Positions 17,478 to 27,927 are shown, counted from the first letter of the stretch. The stretch: 64,000 nt of DNA from an uncultured Anaerolineae bacterium (GCA_934216615.1 CAKQCB010000008.1:62001-126000), one strand, 5' to 3'. Numbers and translations are program-made. Notes: generated from the sequence alone by a model not told the origin.

Positions 17478-18299
17478 TTATGCTTTAGAGGGACGGTATA
17501 GGGCGGTACGTAAAACTTCTTCATCCATCTGAAATAACGTTGCCAGATAAGCGGGGAGGCTCGCTTGTTGGGATTCCGTGAGTTCAACCGTAACCTCGCC
17601 GATTTCGTGTGACCGTTTGACCAAGCCCCGATCTTCGCTGTAGCGAAGCATCACACCGCCGATGGTTCTCGCCACAATCGCATTATGCAAGAACAACCCA
17701 TCCGGCTGATGATCGCGGATCAAGCGTTGGATGAAGTCGGCTTCAGGGATCGGCTCACCTTTCACGACGAAACTTAAACTGCGATAGTCGCCACTGGTAC
17801 GGTGAATATCCCAGCGGGCGTTCGCCGTTGGGGTGGCCCAGTAGGTGTAAACGGGCGTCTCGATTTGGGTGGTCTGCTGGTCATCGAGTAAGAGCGCCCC
17901 CGCGACCGGATAGCCGACATCAGCCAGATAGTGCGCCTCCTCAAGCTGAACGATCACCGTACAATGCGGGTTAGGGTCGGATTTTTCCATGTCACAAAAC
18001 GCCAAGCTGACGGAATATCCAAGCGTGTTTAGCAGGGCGCGCAGGGCTAAATTGCTCTCGAAACAGGTTCCGCCCGTCCCTTGTTTGACTGCGTGATCAA
18101 AATATGCGTCGGGGAAACGGGCGTAATCTTCGGGCGTTCCGTGTCTTTGATGACGAGCGATGCGCGACATCGATTCCCACGGGATACGCTCACTCCACGC
18201 GACAAGGATTCTGTCGAGCGCGTCGCGGGTGGGCGCTTCAGGTTTTAGATGTAAGTGGTTGAGGACACGATCAACTTGGGATGAGGGAAGGGTATGCAT
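17478..18299 (-). CDS. Arylamine N-acetyltransferase family protein
   Basis: An acetyl-CoA-dependent NAT of 273 residues. The catalytic triad is visible: Cys in GTGGTCFESN (C79), His in NPHCTVIV (H112) and Asp in LADVGYPV (D127). The early IPWESM segment matches the NAT N-terminal block. NATs transfer an acetyl group to arylamines or hydrazines through a cysteine thioester. The GGTCFE sequence departs slightly from the usual RGGxCFE, so substrate preference may differ. I chose the ATG at 18299, preceded by AGAAAG; the longer ATG at 18320 lacks a ribosome site. Confidence 0.85.
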   Translation of the reverse strand: MHTLPSSQVDRVLNHLHLKPEAPTRDALDRILVAWSERIPWESMSRIARHQRHGTPEDYARFPDAYFDHAVKQGTGGTCFESNLALRALLNTLGYSVSLAFCDMEKSDPNPHCTVIVQLEEAHYLADVGYPVAGALLLDDQQTTQIETPVYTYWATPTANARWDIHRTSGDYRSLSFVVKGEPIPEADFIQRLIRDHQPDGLFLHNAIVARTIGGVMLRYSEDRGLVKRSHEIGEVTVELTESQQASLPAYLATLFQMDEEVLRTALYRPSKA

Positions 18300-18514
18300 C
18301 GGCAATCTTTCTAGAACCATTAATTTTTTTTAAACAAAATGGAATGGTTGCATAAAAAATCTGAGATGGTTTGCGGTGGATTCACAGCAATTTCACAACG
18401 ATTTTCTCTAACCTTCGTATTATACAAGTAATGTATCATCGCGAGATGCGCACAAATGGTTATACTTATAAAAATATTGTTTGCGCAATCTTAATCCATT
18501 TCAGGAGATATTGA

Positions 18515-19258
18515 ATGGCATCGCTCCTCGACAAAGTTCAAACCTACATCAACGCCAGCTTACACAGCATCGTAGACCGCGCATTGGAACAAAACTCTGT
18601 TGCGGTTATGGACGAATATATACGTCAAGCCGAACGCGATCTTGATGAATTAGAAGATGCAACAGCTAATGTTGGCGGAACCGTTCGCACACTGAAACGT
18701 AAATATGAAGAATTTTCTGCCGCCGCCGAAAAACTGGATCGTGACATCGACACGCTGGTTTTGAAGGGCAAAGATGATTTAGCAGCGGCTGCCCAATCTG
18801 AGCTGAATACCAAACAACGGATCGCTCAAGAACATTACGAACAATGGCAACAGCAAGAAGGTCAGTATCAAACGATGCTGAATATGAAGATGCAGTTGGA
18901 AGCGCGGATGAGCACCCTGCGTCAAGAACGTGAACACTTACGCGCGTTGATCGAACTGGCAGAAGCCAAGAAAGTTGCCAACCGCGCCGTCAAGAGCCTC
19001 GACAGCTTATCGGTTGTGGGCGACGACCAAGTGAGCAACTTGGCTGAACAAATCCGCCGTCGCATCGACACAGAAGATGCCCGTTTGGATATGGCAACAC
19101 GTAAACTTTCCAGCGAAATTAACGATATCGTGCGCGGTGGTGAAGTCGAACGTCAATTGGACGAACGCCGTCGCCGTTTGTTGGGCAGCCAAGGCGGAAA
19201 CGAGTCCACCTCTACCGAAAGCAGTGGCGGTAGTAGTGAGTCATCGTCTTCGAGCTAA
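18515..19258 (+). CDS. pspA: PspA/IM30 family membrane-stress protein
   Basis: A 247-residue PspA/IM30 (ESCRT-III-like) protein. It is almost entirely alpha-helical coiled coil: an amphipathic N-terminus (LLDKVQTYINASLHSIVDRA), then long helices with DEYIRQAERDLDELEDATA and LEARMSTLRQEREHLRALIE. It ends in a Ser/Gly-rich tail. Such proteins polymerise on stressed membranes to keep them sealed. A TTTCAGGAG ribosome site precedes the ATG. The next gene encodes a membrane-anchored coiled-coil protein, a plausible partner. Confidence 0.92.
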   Translation: MASLLDKVQTYINASLHSIVDRALEQNSVAVMDEYIRQAERDLDELEDATANVGGTVRTLKRKYEEFSAAAEKLDRDIDTLVLKGKDDLAAAAQSELNTKQRIAQEHYEQWQQQEGQYQTMLNMKMQLEARMSTLRQEREHLRALIELAEAKKVANRAVKSLDSLSVVGDDQVSNLAEQIRRRIDTEDARLDMATRKLSSEINDIVRGGEVERQLDERRRRLLGSQGGNESTSTESSGGSSESSSSS

Positions 19259-19280
19259 GCCGATTTAAGACCATCATTGA

Positions 19281-19309
19281 CAGAGGGGACTTGTTCACAA
19301 GCCCCTCTG
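19281..19309. terminator. Hairpin after pspA
   Basis: CAGAGGGGACTTG, a TTCA loop and CAAGCCCCTCTG form a 12-bp stem with one bulged A. No uridine run follows, so it is more likely an attenuating or mRNA-stabilising hairpin between pspA and the next gene than a classical terminator. Confidence 0.5.
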
Positions 19310-19402
19310 TAGAAATTCAAAACCGTATCATTGGAAATTCCTCACTGAAGCGCCCTGAGCACCAAAGTGGATTTTTGAACTGAAAGCATAAGGATTTGAA
19401 GC

Positions 19403-20218
19403 ATGACACAGGCAAATGAGATTCGTAATCGCGCAACGGGGGCGATTTTGAAGAAGGCATTCACACGTTGGGAAAGTATTCTCACCATCGTGTTGACCAT
19501 TGTCCTGTTTGTCGCTTTTCCTGATCCGTTCCCGTGGTGGCAAAGCTGGTTTTGGCTGATCGCGGGTGGGTTGGCGGAAGCCGCGTTGGTCATCTCGACC
19601 TTGACCGACCCCGCTTTAACCCAAGAAGCGATTGCGCGGGAATTTGAAAGCCAGTTTGATCTACGCCAAGTGCGCAGTCCAAATTCACGTCAGCGCTTAG
19701 AACGGGCTTTAGAGTACCGCCGTAATATGGTGGAGTTGGCAAAACGACACAGCGGGGTGATGCGTTCCAGCCTGCAAATGACGATTGCCGACATCAATGA
19801 CTGGATCGCGCATATGTACGATCTGGCGTTACATATTGATGCGTTCGAGAGTAACGAGTTGGTCGAACGTGACCGTAAAACCGTACCCACTCAACTCGAA
19901 AAAACCCGTCAGCGTTTGCTGGTGGAACAGAACGCAGAAGTTAAACGCGACCTTGAAGACCAAGTGCGCAACCTCGAATTGCAACTGAGCAACTTAAACG
20001 CGACGGCCAACAGTGTCAAACGCGCCGAAATCCAACTGGATAGCACACTTTCTTCGCTCGGTACGATTTATGCTCAAATGTCCCTGCTCGGCACAAAAGA
20101 TGTGGATAGTGGTCGTGCGCACCGCTTACGCGACGAAATTCGCGAAGAAGTCGCGGGTTTGCAAGATACGATCATGGCAATGGATGAGGTTCAAGCACAG
20201 CGCTTACGCGCTTCTTAA
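19403..20218 (+). CDS. Two-helix membrane protein with coiled coil, PspA neighbour
   Basis: A 271-residue protein I cannot assign to a named family. Residues ~24-48 and ~49-68 are two closely spaced membrane segments (LTIVLTIVLFVAFP and WFWLIAGGLAEAALVIS). The remainder is charged helix with long heptad-like stretches (LEDQVRNLELQLSNLNATAN). It lies 144 bp after pspA on the same strand with only a hairpin between, suggesting a joint role in membrane maintenance. GCATAAGGATTTGAAGC precedes the start. Confidence 0.7.
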   Translation: MTQANEIRNRATGAILKKAFTRWESILTIVLTIVLFVAFPDPFPWWQSWFWLIAGGLAEAALVISTLTDPALTQEAIAREFESQFDLRQVRSPNSRQRLERALEYRRNMVELAKRHSGVMRSSLQMTIADINDWIAHMYDLALHIDAFESNELVERDRKTVPTQLEKTRQRLLVEQNAEVKRDLEDQVRNLELQLSNLNATANSVKRAEIQLDSTLSSLGTIYAQMSLLGTKDVDSGRAHRLRDEIREEVAGLQDTIMAMDEVQAQRLRAS

Positions 20219-20223
20219 AACGA

Positions 20224-21834
20224 TCACATTCTAAACACGCCGTATTGTGTTGCCTCTAACGGACGGTTTAAACACGCGCTGAGCGCAAGCGCTAAGACGC
20301 GCCGTGTATCGCGCGGGTCGATGATGCCGTCATCCCATAAACGGGCGGTAGAATAATAAGGACTGCCTTCACGCTCATACTTTTCTAGCGTGGGCTGTTT
20401 AAAGGCGGTTTGTTCCGCTTCGGTCATGTCGGGCTGGCCTTCGCGCGCCAACTGGTCGCGTTTGATGGTGAGTAAGACGTTGGCGGCCTGTTCGCCCCCC
20501 ATCACGCTGATGCGACTGTTGGGGTACATCCACAAAAAGCGCGGATCATACGCTCGTCCACACATGCCATAATTCCCCGCGCCGAAACTGCCCCCGACAA
20601 TCAACGTGAATTTAGGAACTTTGGCGTTGGCGACAGCGTGCACCATTTTCGCGCCATCTTTGGCGATCCCGCTTTGCTCATAACTTTTGCCGACCATGAA
20701 ACCGGTGATGTTCTGCAAAAATAACAGCGGGATTTGGCGCGTAGTGCATAACTCGACAAAATGCGCCCCTTTTAAGGCAGACTCGCCAAATAACACCCCA
20801 TTATTGCCGATGATCCCAATCGGCATCCCTTCGATATAGGCAAAACCTGTGACCAGCGTCGTGCCGTAATTGGCTTTGAACTCGCGAAATTCACTGCCAT
20901 CGACAAAACGGGCGATCAATTCGCGCACATCATACGATTCGCGGAAGGTGCGGGGCAGGATGCCGTAAATTTCATCGCTGGGGTAGAGCGGTTCTTTGGG
21001 CGGACGTGTGTCTAAGGGGATGTGTTTTTTGTGGTTCAGCGTCGCCACAATATCACGGACGAGTTGTAATGCATGCGGGTCATCTTCGGCGTAATGATCG
21101 GCGACCCCACTCAGGTGAGTGTGTACATATGCCCCGCCGAGTTCTTCGGCGGTTACTTCTTCGCCTGTCGCCGCTTTGACCAACGGCGGGCCTGCCAGAA
21201 AAATTGTGCCTGTGCCGTTTACGATGATCGTTTCATCACTCATCGCAGGGACATACGCCCCGCCTGCGGTGCAACTGCCCATCACCGCGCTGAGTTGCGG
21301 GATGCCTTCAGCGCTCATCGTCGCTTGGTTGTAGAAGATGCGTCCAAAGTCTTCTGCGTCGGGAAAGACTTCATCCTGCATGGGCAAAAAAGCACCGCCG
21401 CTGTCCACTAAATAGATGCAGGGTAGATGATTTTCTAAGGCGATTTTTTGTGCGCGTAGATGTTTTTTGACCGTGAGCGGGTAATAGGTACCGCCTTTGA
21501 CGGTGGCATCGTTGGCGATGATCAGACATTCGCGCCCACTGACGCGCCCGATCCCCGTGACGATGCCCGCGCTCGGCGCGTCGTTGTCGTAGATGTCCCA
21601 CGCGGCTAACGGGGCAATCTCCAAAAAGGGCGACCCTTCATCAAGTAGAAGATCAATACGGTCACGGACAAAGAGCTTGCCTTGAGCGCGGTGACGCTCT
21701 TGATATTTTGCCCCGCCCCCTTGTCGCACTTGGTTTAAACGGTCACGAAGTTCTTTTGCTAAGGCTTGATGATGTTCTGCATTGGCGCGAAATTCGGCGC
21801 TTTCAGGTTGTATCTGCGTTTCGATTGGGTTCAT
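20224..21834 (-). CDS. Acyl-CoA carboxylase carboxyltransferase (beta) subunit, MccB/PccB-like
   Basis: A biotin-dependent carboxyltransferase of 536 residues, the usual size. It shows [19 protein letters not shown] and [20 protein letters not shown] segments, the oxyanion-hole glycines [15 protein letters not shown], and in the C-terminal half [13 protein letters not shown] and [15 protein letters not shown]. It moves carboxyl from biotin to an acyl-CoA; the pattern is closest to methylcrotonoyl-CoA carboxylase beta. The biotin carboxylase/carrier subunit is not next to it. It is convergent with the coiled-coil gene, 5 bp apart. Confidence 0.9.
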   Translation of the reverse strand: MNPIETQIQPESAEFRANAEHHQALAKELRDRLNQVRQGGGAKYQERHRAQGKLFVRDRIDLLLDEGSPFLEIAPLAAWDIYDNDAPSAGIVTGIGRVSGRECLIIANDATVKGGTYYPLTVKKHLRAQKIALENHLPCIYLVDSGGAFLPMQDEVFPDAEDFGRIFYNQATMSAEGIPQLSAVMGSCTAGGAYVPAMSDETIIVNGTGTIFLAGPPLVKAATGEEVTAEELGGAYVHTHLSGVADHYAEDDPHALQLVRDIVATLNHKKHIPLDTRPPKEPLYPSDEIYGILPRTFRESYDVRELIARFVDGSEFREFKANYGTTLVTGFAYIEGMPIGIIGNNGVLFGESALKGAHFVELCTTRQIPLLFLQNITGFMVGKSYEQSGIAKDGAKMVHAVANAKVPKFTLIVGGSFGAGNYGMCGRAYDPRFLWMYPNSRISVMGGEQAANVLLTIKRDQLAREGQPDMTEAEQTAFKQPTLEKYEREGSPYYSTARLWDDGIIDPRDTRRVLALALSACLNRPLEATQYGVFRM

Positions 21835-22200
21835 AGAAATCGTCTTTTCAAAAAATACTTATTTAAAGGGCGTGTAAAAAACAACTCTAGTTATGAAAGT
21901 TCTGTGTCTGCTTGTCAATCCTGCAATTTTGAGCAGGGCTTTACTTTAACGTTGATTTTATGACGCTTCATCAACCTTATGCGCTTTGTCTAGTCGGCTT
22001 TAAAAGATGATCTTCATCCTCAAAAGTAATATTTTGTTAAGAAAAATAATGTTCCTTAACAAAATGCGGGTTATTTTTTTCTCTCAGAATTTTATTACTT
22101 TACCCTCATTTGACTTTGGCTTAATAATCTCTTAAAATAGATTTAATGTTTGGCGCTGGTATCCCTACTAGCGCTTAGTTTTTCTAAAGTAGGTTTTGCT
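21835..22200. promoter_or_regulatory. Upstream region of pit with 11-bp palindrome
   Basis: An AT-rich 366-base gap. It holds a perfect inverted repeat, ATTTTGTTAAG at 22031-22041 and CTTAACAAAAT at 22055-22065, about 135 bp before the phosphate transporter. It does not match the known Pho box of Proteobacteria, so it is only a candidate operator for phosphate or other control. A TTG in frame at 22150 could extend the transporter, but the ATG at 22201 fits the family better. Confidence 0.35.
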
Positions 22201-23187
22201 ATGTCTCCTTTCAGCCTGATTGCTATTCTTATACTCACATTTGCCTTTGGGTATTTGAACGGTACCAACGGCGCAGGATGCATTATCGCCACGGTGGTGT
22301 CATCCCGCGCACTTAAACCGCGTATCGCCCTGTTCTTAACGATCCTGTTCATTTGCGCAGGGCCGTTTTTATTGGGTTTGGCTGTTGTGGGAAGCATTAG
22401 CGTGGACTTGGTTCGCTGGGATGCCGTGACGACTCCCGTCATTATTGCGGCGCTGGCCGGTGCGGTGGGGTGGATTTCTTTATCATCTTGGCTTCGTTTA
22501 CCGTGCAGTACGACCCAAGCCTTCATCGGCAGTTTGATCGGCGCGGTTTGGGCAGGCTTTGGCACTCAAGCGATCATCGGGCATGGCGTTGCCAAGTCGT
22601 TGGCGGCGTTGTTCCTCTCGCCATTTTTGGGTATTTTGGCGGGGTATGTGATTTCGAAATTGGCTTACAAATTAACGTCTTCGGCGACACCCCGCATCAA
22701 CACTTGGTTCAAGAGCATCCAAGTGCCGATCAGCTTATTGGTGGCGCTTTCGAGCGGGTCGAACGACGGTCAAAAATTGATGGGTATCCTTGCGCTTGGC
22801 GTTGCTGCCAGCAGTCATAGTGAATTTTCTGTGCCGATCTGGGCGGCCGCTTTCGCCGCTGTGACAATGGGCGTAGGGACATTACTCGGCAGTGGTCGCG
22901 TCAGCCAGACGCTCGGAAACCGTTTATATGCGGTTCAACCGATTCACGGGTTTGGCGCGCAAACCGCTTCGGGTCTGGTGTTGTTGAGTGCATCCCTTTT
23001 GGGAAGTCCTGTCAGCGGTTCGCAGGTGATCGCGTCGGCGATTGTGGGCGCTGGTACCGCAGACCGTATCCACAAAGTTCGCTGGGGAATGTTCCGTCAA
23101 ATCTTCAGCGCGTGGGTGTTAACCCTTCCCTTTTCGGCTTTGGTCGGGGCGGGCATTTACTTGGTCATCTCTGGCATGAATCTATGA
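22201..23187 (+). CDS. pit: Inorganic phosphate transporter, PiT family
   Basis: A 328-residue membrane protein with about nine to ten hydrophobic segments. Both PiT signature repeats are present: GYLNGTNGAGCIIATVVSSR near the N-terminus and ALSSGSNDGQKLMGILALG in the second half, each carrying the conserved Asn-rich core. PiT carriers bring in metal-phosphate with protons or sodium. The start at 22201 places the first helix at the protein's beginning, as in relatives. The stop overlaps the start of the DUF47 gene (ATGA), so both are expressed together. Confidence 0.92.
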   Translation: MSPFSLIAILILTFAFGYLNGTNGAGCIIATVVSSRALKPRIALFLTILFICAGPFLLGLAVVGSISVDLVRWDAVTTPVIIAALAGAVGWISLSSWLRLPCSTTQAFIGSLIGAVWAGFGTQAIIGHGVAKSLAALFLSPFLGILAGYVISKLAYKLTSSATPRINTWFKSIQVPISLLVALSSGSNDGQKLMGILALGVAASSHSEFSVPIWAAAFAAVTMGVGTLLGSGRVSQTLGNRLYAVQPIHGFGAQTASGLVLLSASLLGSPVSGSQVIASAIVGAGTADRIHKVRWGMFRQIFSAWVLTLPFSALVGAGIYLVISGMNL

Positions 23188-23822
23188 GATTTCCCAACCT
23201 GTTTCGTCGGTCACGTAAACCAAAACATGACCGTTTGGCCGTCCATTTAATCGAACAATCTCACCGCCTAATCGAAGGGGCGCAAGCTGTGGCCGTTTAT
23301 CTCGCCACACCGACCGCTGAGAATGCTCAGCGCGTGCGCGAGATCGAACAAGAAGCCGATGCAATTCGTCGTCGGCTCATCGCCCAGTTGAAACGCAGTT
23401 TCATCACGCCTATAGACCGTGAAGATTTATTTGATCTTTCGCGCGTGATTGATGATGTCCTTGACTATATGCTCACGCTCACCCGCGACATGCAGGCGTT
23501 TGAAGTCAGCACCAATGTCCATATCACCTGTATGGTGGAGGTGCTGGTCGAATGTGCGCATGAACTCCATTCTGCGGTTGAGAATATCGAACATAACCCA
23601 GACAAAGCGGTGGAACATACGATTCACATCCTCAAATTAGAAAACCGCATGGGGCATTTGTACACAACCGCCCTGGCGGACCTCTTTAAAGATATGGAAA
23701 CCTCGCAAAATATGGTGGACGGATTAAAAACACGCGAGATTTACCGACACCTCATCCACACGATTCAAAGCGCTGAAAATGCCGCAAATTTGATCAATGA
23801 AATTTTGGTTAAATTTCATTGA
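23184..23822 (+). CDS. DUF47/PhoU-like phosphate transport regulator
   Basis: A 212-residue, all-helical DUF47 protein (PhoU fold). Typical blocks are IEQEADAIRRRLIAQLKRSF, TPIDREDLFDLSRVIDDVLD and ENRMGHLYTTALADLF. Members sit beside PiT carriers and are believed to gate or regulate them. The ATG at 23184 overlaps the pit stop by 4 bp. A longer in-frame extension exists upstream but would lie within pit and is rejected. Confidence 0.9.
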   Translation: MRFPNLFRRSRKPKHDRLAVHLIEQSHRLIEGAQAVAVYLATPTAENAQRVREIEQEADAIRRRLIAQLKRSFITPIDREDLFDLSRVIDDVLDYMLTLTRDMQAFEVSTNVHITCMVEVLVECAHELHSAVENIEHNPDKAVEHTIHILKLENRMGHLYTTALADLFKDMETSQNMVDGLKTREIYRHLIHTIQSAENAANLINEILVKFH

Positions 23823-23891
23823 TCAAATGTTGGTGAAGTTGATTTTTTAGGGTAAATTCTCCTCAAGATTCTTTAAGAGGAGATTAAGATA

Positions 23892-24971
23892 ATGAAAAAG
23901 ACTTTACTATTGACGGGTGTTTTAGCATTAGGCGTTTCCATTAGCCCAATTGCCGCACAAGACACATTGACTGTTTTGTGTACCCCGCAAGAAGATTGGT
24001 GCGTTGCCATGACGCAAGCGTTCGAAGCGGAAACAGGCATCGCTACCAGTTATGTTCGTATGTCCTCGGGCGAAGCCCTTGCACGCATCCAAGCCACGCG
24101 TGACAACCCAGAATTTTCGGTTTGGTGGGGCGGCCCAGCGGACGCTTTTATCGCGGGTAATGAAGAAGGACTGCTCGAAGTTTATGAAACCGAAAGCACA
24201 GAAGCCATTCCTGCTGAATATCAGGGCACTGACCATACATGGGCAGGGGTCTATGTTGGCGCGTTAGGGTTCTGCTCGAACGTCGAACTGCTCGAAGAAT
24301 TGGGCATTGATGCGCCCGATTCATGGGATGATCTGCTCGTCCCCGAATTGGCGGGCAATGTCGCGATGGCTCACCCTGCAACCTCGGGGACGGCTTTCAC
24401 CGCGTTCTGGAACGTCATCACCTTGAAGGCGGATGCGTTAGAAGAAGCGGAAGAAGGCACTGGCTATGATGAAGACGGCAACCCCACCGAAGCCGCGATT
24501 GACGAAGCGTTTGAATACTTCACTGCGTTGAACCAAAACATCTTGCAATACACCCGTTCTGGCTCTGCACCCGGCCGTATGGCAGGGGGTGGTGAAGTTG
24601 CAGTCGCCGTGATCTTCTCTCACGACTGTGTGAAACTTCAAGTTGAAGGTTTTGAAGGCATCGTTGTGAACTCCTTCCCAGAAGAAGGCACAGGCTACGA
24701 AATTGGTGGTATGGCGATCATTGCGGGCGCTCCTGAATTAGAAGCCGCGCAAATTTGGTATGATTGGGCGTTAAGCGTAGACGCACAAGCGATTGGCCAA
24801 ACCGTCAACAGCTTACAACTGCCCACCAACCCCGAAACCCCTGTTTCAGAATTGTCGGTCAACCTGTCTGAAGTGACGACCGTGAACTACAACTTCCAAT
24901 CTGCCGGTGAACACCGTACAGAATTGGTCGAACGGTTCGACTCTGAAGTTGCTGCAGAACCTGCAGAATAA
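23892..24971 (+). CDS. ABC transporter substrate-binding protein, iron(III)-type
   Basis: A 359-residue exported binding protein with signal peptide TLLLTGVLALGVSISPIAAQ. It matches the FbpA/FutA-like type II fold: LTVLCTPQEDWCVAMTQAFE, SSGEALARIQATRDNPEFSV, WAGVYVGALGF and PDSWDDLLVPELAGNVAMAHP. The following permease and ATPase complete the system. The usual ligand of this group is ferric iron, but aminoethylphosphonate and other anions are known for relatives, so the substrate is uncertain. AAGAGGAGATTAAGATA precedes the ATG. A strong hairpin after the stop suggests this gene is made in excess over the others. Confidence 0.87.
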   Translation: MKKTLLLTGVLALGVSISPIAAQDTLTVLCTPQEDWCVAMTQAFEAETGIATSYVRMSSGEALARIQATRDNPEFSVWWGGPADAFIAGNEEGLLEVYETESTEAIPAEYQGTDHTWAGVYVGALGFCSNVELLEELGIDAPDSWDDLLVPELAGNVAMAHPATSGTAFTAFWNVITLKADALEEAEEGTGYDEDGNPTEAAIDEAFEYFTALNQNILQYTRSGSAPGRMAGGGEVAVAVIFSHDCVKLQVEGFEGIVVNSFPEEGTGYEIGGMAIIAGAPELEAAQIWYDWALSVDAQAIGQTVNSLQLPTNPETPVSELSVNLSEVTTVNYNFQSAGEHRTELVERFDSEVAAEPAE

Positions 24972-24993
24972 ACTTATTACGTACTTGAAGTGT

Positions 24994-25022
24994 ATAGGGA
25001 CGTTCTTCTAGAACGTCCCTAT
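24994..25022. promoter_or_regulatory. Intercistronic hairpin between binding protein and permease
   Basis: A perfect 12-bp stem, ATAGGGACGTTC and GAACGTCCCTAT, around a 5-base loop. It lacks a proper T tract. Such structures often protect the upstream binding-protein mRNA and lower expression of the transporter genes. Confidence 0.55.
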
Positions 25023-25045
25023 TGTTGATTTTAGGATAGTATTCA

Positions 25046-26803
25046 TTGGCTCAATTTACGCGCTCGCTTAAAGATTTTCGCCGTACTTTTCGTGACCCAG
25101 TGCTTGCGCTCGGTTTATTGGTTGTTGTTATTTTTATTCTATTGACCGTGATTGTGCCTGTGTTAGCCATGACTAGCGCGGGTGTGACAGGGCCGGGTTT
25201 AACAAAATTACAACAATATCTTTCTGACCCTGTTTACCTCGGTATTTTACGAAATACGCTGGTGATGGGGTTATCTGTCGCCGTTTGTGGAACCTTACTT
25301 GGCTTTTTGTTCGCGTATGTGCAGGTGAAGGTGAAAGTCCCTTTTAAACCTTTTATGCACATCATGGCGCTCATCCCTGTCATTTCCCCGCCGTTTGCAT
25401 TAGCCAGTGCCATCGTCCTGTTGTTTGGACGGAATGGCATGATTACCAAAGGGGTGTTTGATACCCGTTGTTTATGGGGTGAGGGACGTGGTTGTAATGA
25501 CATCTACGGGTTAGATGGCTTGACCTTCGTCTTGACGTTATCGCTGTTCACGGTGGCATACACCAACCTCAAGGGGATGCTCGAAGCGCTTGACCCTGCG
25601 TTGGATGAAGCCGCAACCAGCCTCGGCGGAAGCAAGTGGCATATTTTCCGTACTGTCACCGTTCCTATGTTGATTCCCGGCATCGCGGGATCCTTTTTAT
25701 TACTCTTTGTAGAAGCCATCGCCGACTTGGGCAACCCCCTCGTATTAGGCGGGAACTTTGAAGTTTTAGCGGCACGTATTTATGTGTCTATCGTTGGGTT
25801 GAACGATCATGCGGGCGCCGCCGCATTATCCATTATTCTGCTCGTCCCCTCGTTGACGGTCTTCTTGGTTCAGCGTTATTGGATCGGGCGCGCGTCGGTC
25901 GTCTCTGTGACAGGCAAGCCGAGCGGTCGCCCACAACAGATCGAACATCCGTGGGTACGTTGGCCTCTTTTCGCCCTCGTGATGGGCATTTGTCTGCTCA
26001 TTTTGATGATCTACGGGGTGATTTTCTTCGGCGCATTTGTCCGTGTGATCGGCGTCAACAATACGTTCACACTGGCAAATTTTGATTTTGTCATTAACGG
26101 GTATGGTTCTGAAGCCATGTTCGATACCACGATTTTATCTGCCATTGCCACACCCATCGCGGGGATTTTGGGTATCTTCATCGCCTATTTGGTGGTGCGT
26201 AAACCCTTCCCTGGACGTGGTGCGCTCGACTTTGCCACGATGATGGGCATCGCGCTGCCGGGGACGATCCTCGGTATCGGCTTCTTGATCATCTTTAATA
26301 ACCCGATAGAGATTACCTTGCCCGGTATTGGCACGATCCCCATAATACCTAAGCTCACGGGGGGTAGAGCGGTCTTTGGCGGGGCGTTGGCGATCATCCT
26401 CATCTATATTGTGAGAAGTGCGCCAGCGGCGTTGAGGTCGGGCGCATCCCTGCTCACGCAGATTGACCCCTCAATTGAAGAAGCCTCTACCAGTTTAGGC
26501 GCAAATAACGCGCAAACCTTCCGTCGCGTCACGTTGCCCTTGATCCGCCCTGCATTCTTCTCCGGCTTGATGTATGCCTTTGCGCGTTCTATGACGACGA
26601 TTTCAGCCATCGTCTTTTTGACCACACCGCAAACCAAGATCATGACCGCGCAGATTTTGAATGAAGTTGAAAATGGGCGCTATGGCAACGCATTTGCATA
26701 TTGTGTCATTTTGATTTTGATTGTGTTAGTGACCATCGGCATCTTATCGATCACGGTGGGCGGAACCAGTTCAGCCAGTCGTGGCTTACAAGGGGGTGCT
26801 TGA
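25046..26803 (+). CDS. ABC transporter permease, fused two-domain (FbpB-like)
   Basis: A 585-residue membrane protein with about 12 hydrophobic segments, made of two permease halves. Each half carries an EAA loop for ATPase docking: LDEAATSLGGSKWHIFRTV in the first and IEEASTSLGANNAQTFRRV in the second. This duplicated layout is typical of ferric iron permeases. The start is a TTG at 25046 with TTAGGATAG upstream. Its stop overlaps the ATPase start (TGATG). Confidence 0.9.
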   Translation: MAQFTRSLKDFRRTFRDPVLALGLLVVVIFILLTVIVPVLAMTSAGVTGPGLTKLQQYLSDPVYLGILRNTLVMGLSVAVCGTLLGFLFAYVQVKVKVPFKPFMHIMALIPVISPPFALASAIVLLFGRNGMITKGVFDTRCLWGEGRGCNDIYGLDGLTFVLTLSLFTVAYTNLKGMLEALDPALDEAATSLGGSKWHIFRTVTVPMLIPGIAGSFLLLFVEAIADLGNPLVLGGNFEVLAARIYVSIVGLNDHAGAAALSIILLVPSLTVFLVQRYWIGRASVVSVTGKPSGRPQQIEHPWVRWPLFALVMGICLLILMIYGVIFFGAFVRVIGVNNTFTLANFDFVINGYGSEAMFDTTILSAIATPIAGILGIFIAYLVVRKPFPGRGALDFATMMGIALPGTILGIGFLIIFNNPIEITLPGIGTIPIIPKLTGGRAVFGGALAIILIYIVRSAPAALRSGASLLTQIDPSIEEASTSLGANNAQTFRRVTLPLIRPAFFSGLMYAFARSMTTISAIVFLTTPQTKIMTAQILNEVENGRYGNAFAYCVILILIVLVTIGILSITVGGTSSASRGLQGGA

Positions 26804-27894
26804 TGTCTGAACCCATTTACAGTTTACAACTTGAAAATATCATCAAAAAATTCCCGATGCGAGATGGTTCAGGTGAATTTGTCGCGGTGAGTGATGTTTC
26901 GCTCAACGTTGAAAAAGGGGAATTCCTGACGCTTCTAGGCCCGTCCGGTTGTGGCAAAACCACCACGTTACGCTTGGTCGCGGGGTTTGAATCGCCCACT
27001 GTTGGGGCGATCATCTTGGACGGTAAAAACATCACCAACCAACCGCCGAATAAGCGCGATATGGCGATGGTGTTTCAAAGCTATGCGTTATTCCCGCACA
27101 TGAGCGTGTTTGATAATGTGGCCTACGGCTTGCAGATCAAAAGGCTTTCGAAGCAGGTGATTCGCCAAAAAGTGAATGACACGCTCGGGTTGATGGGCTT
27201 AGGTAGTCTCGCGGTGCGTCGCCCCAACCAGCTTTCAGGCGGGCAGCAGCAGCGTGTGGCATTGGCGCGCGCGTTGGTGATGGAACCGCGCGTTCTATTG
27301 TTCGATGAACCGCTGTCGAACCTTGACGCAAAACTGCGCGTGCAGATGCGCACCGAAATTCACCGCATCCAACGCAACTTGAACATCACCAGTTTGTACG
27401 TCACCCATGACCAAGATGAGGCGATGGCGCTCTCTGACCGTATTGTGGTGATGAACCTCGGCAAGATTGAACAGATGGGCAAGCCGGAAGAAATTTATCG
27501 CTTCCCCGCTACTCGTTTTGTGGCCGACTTCATCGGGCGGGCGAACTTCTATGACACCACCCTGCAAGCGATCGAAGGCGAAAAAGCGGTGATTCAATTG
27601 TTCGACCAGCCGATGCGCGTGAATTTGCATAACAAGGATTTGAACCCGTCACAGAATGTCACTGCGATGTTACGTCCTGAGTCGGTGAAATTGGTCGCGC
27701 CGTCGGCGGATGTGCCTGTGGTGAAGCTCGAAGTCAAAATGTATTTGGGTTCTGAAGTGGAATACACCGTGAGTTTTGGCGATCAACTGTGGACGATCAC
27801 GGATTCTGATATGCATACCGCGCATAGCTATGACGAAGGGGATATGGTCGGCTTGAGCATGAATCCCGACGCGGTGCATCTGTTGAAGTCTTAA
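26803..27894 (+). CDS. ABC transporter ATPase (FbpC/PotA-like) with TOBE domain
   Basis: A 363-residue ATPase that powers the transporter. Motifs: Walker [14 protein letters not shown]-loop [12 protein letters not shown], signature [15 protein letters not shown], Walker [14 protein letters not shown], and switch His in [12 protein letters not shown]. The last ~100 residues are a TOBE domain ([26 protein letters not shown]), usual in the iron/polyamine group. The ATG overlaps the permease stop by one base, so translation is coupled. An upstream in-frame extension lies inside the permease gene and is not used. Confidence 0.92.
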   Translation: MSEPIYSLQLENIIKKFPMRDGSGEFVAVSDVSLNVEKGEFLTLLGPSGCGKTTTLRLVAGFESPTVGAIILDGKNITNQPPNKRDMAMVFQSYALFPHMSVFDNVAYGLQIKRLSKQVIRQKVNDTLGLMGLGSLAVRRPNQLSGGQQQRVALARALVMEPRVLLFDEPLSNLDAKLRVQMRTEIHRIQRNLNITSLYVTHDQDEAMALSDRIVVMNLGKIEQMGKPEEIYRFPATRFVADFIGRANFYDTTLQAIEGEKAVIQLFDQPMRVNLHNKDLNPSQNVTAMLRPESVKLVAPSADVPVVKLEVKMYLGSEVEYTVSFGDQLWTITDSDMHTAHSYDEGDMVGLSMNPDAVHLLKS

Positions 27895-27927
27895 ACCTGT
27901 TAGGTTTTGTTAGACAAGCTGTTTTTG

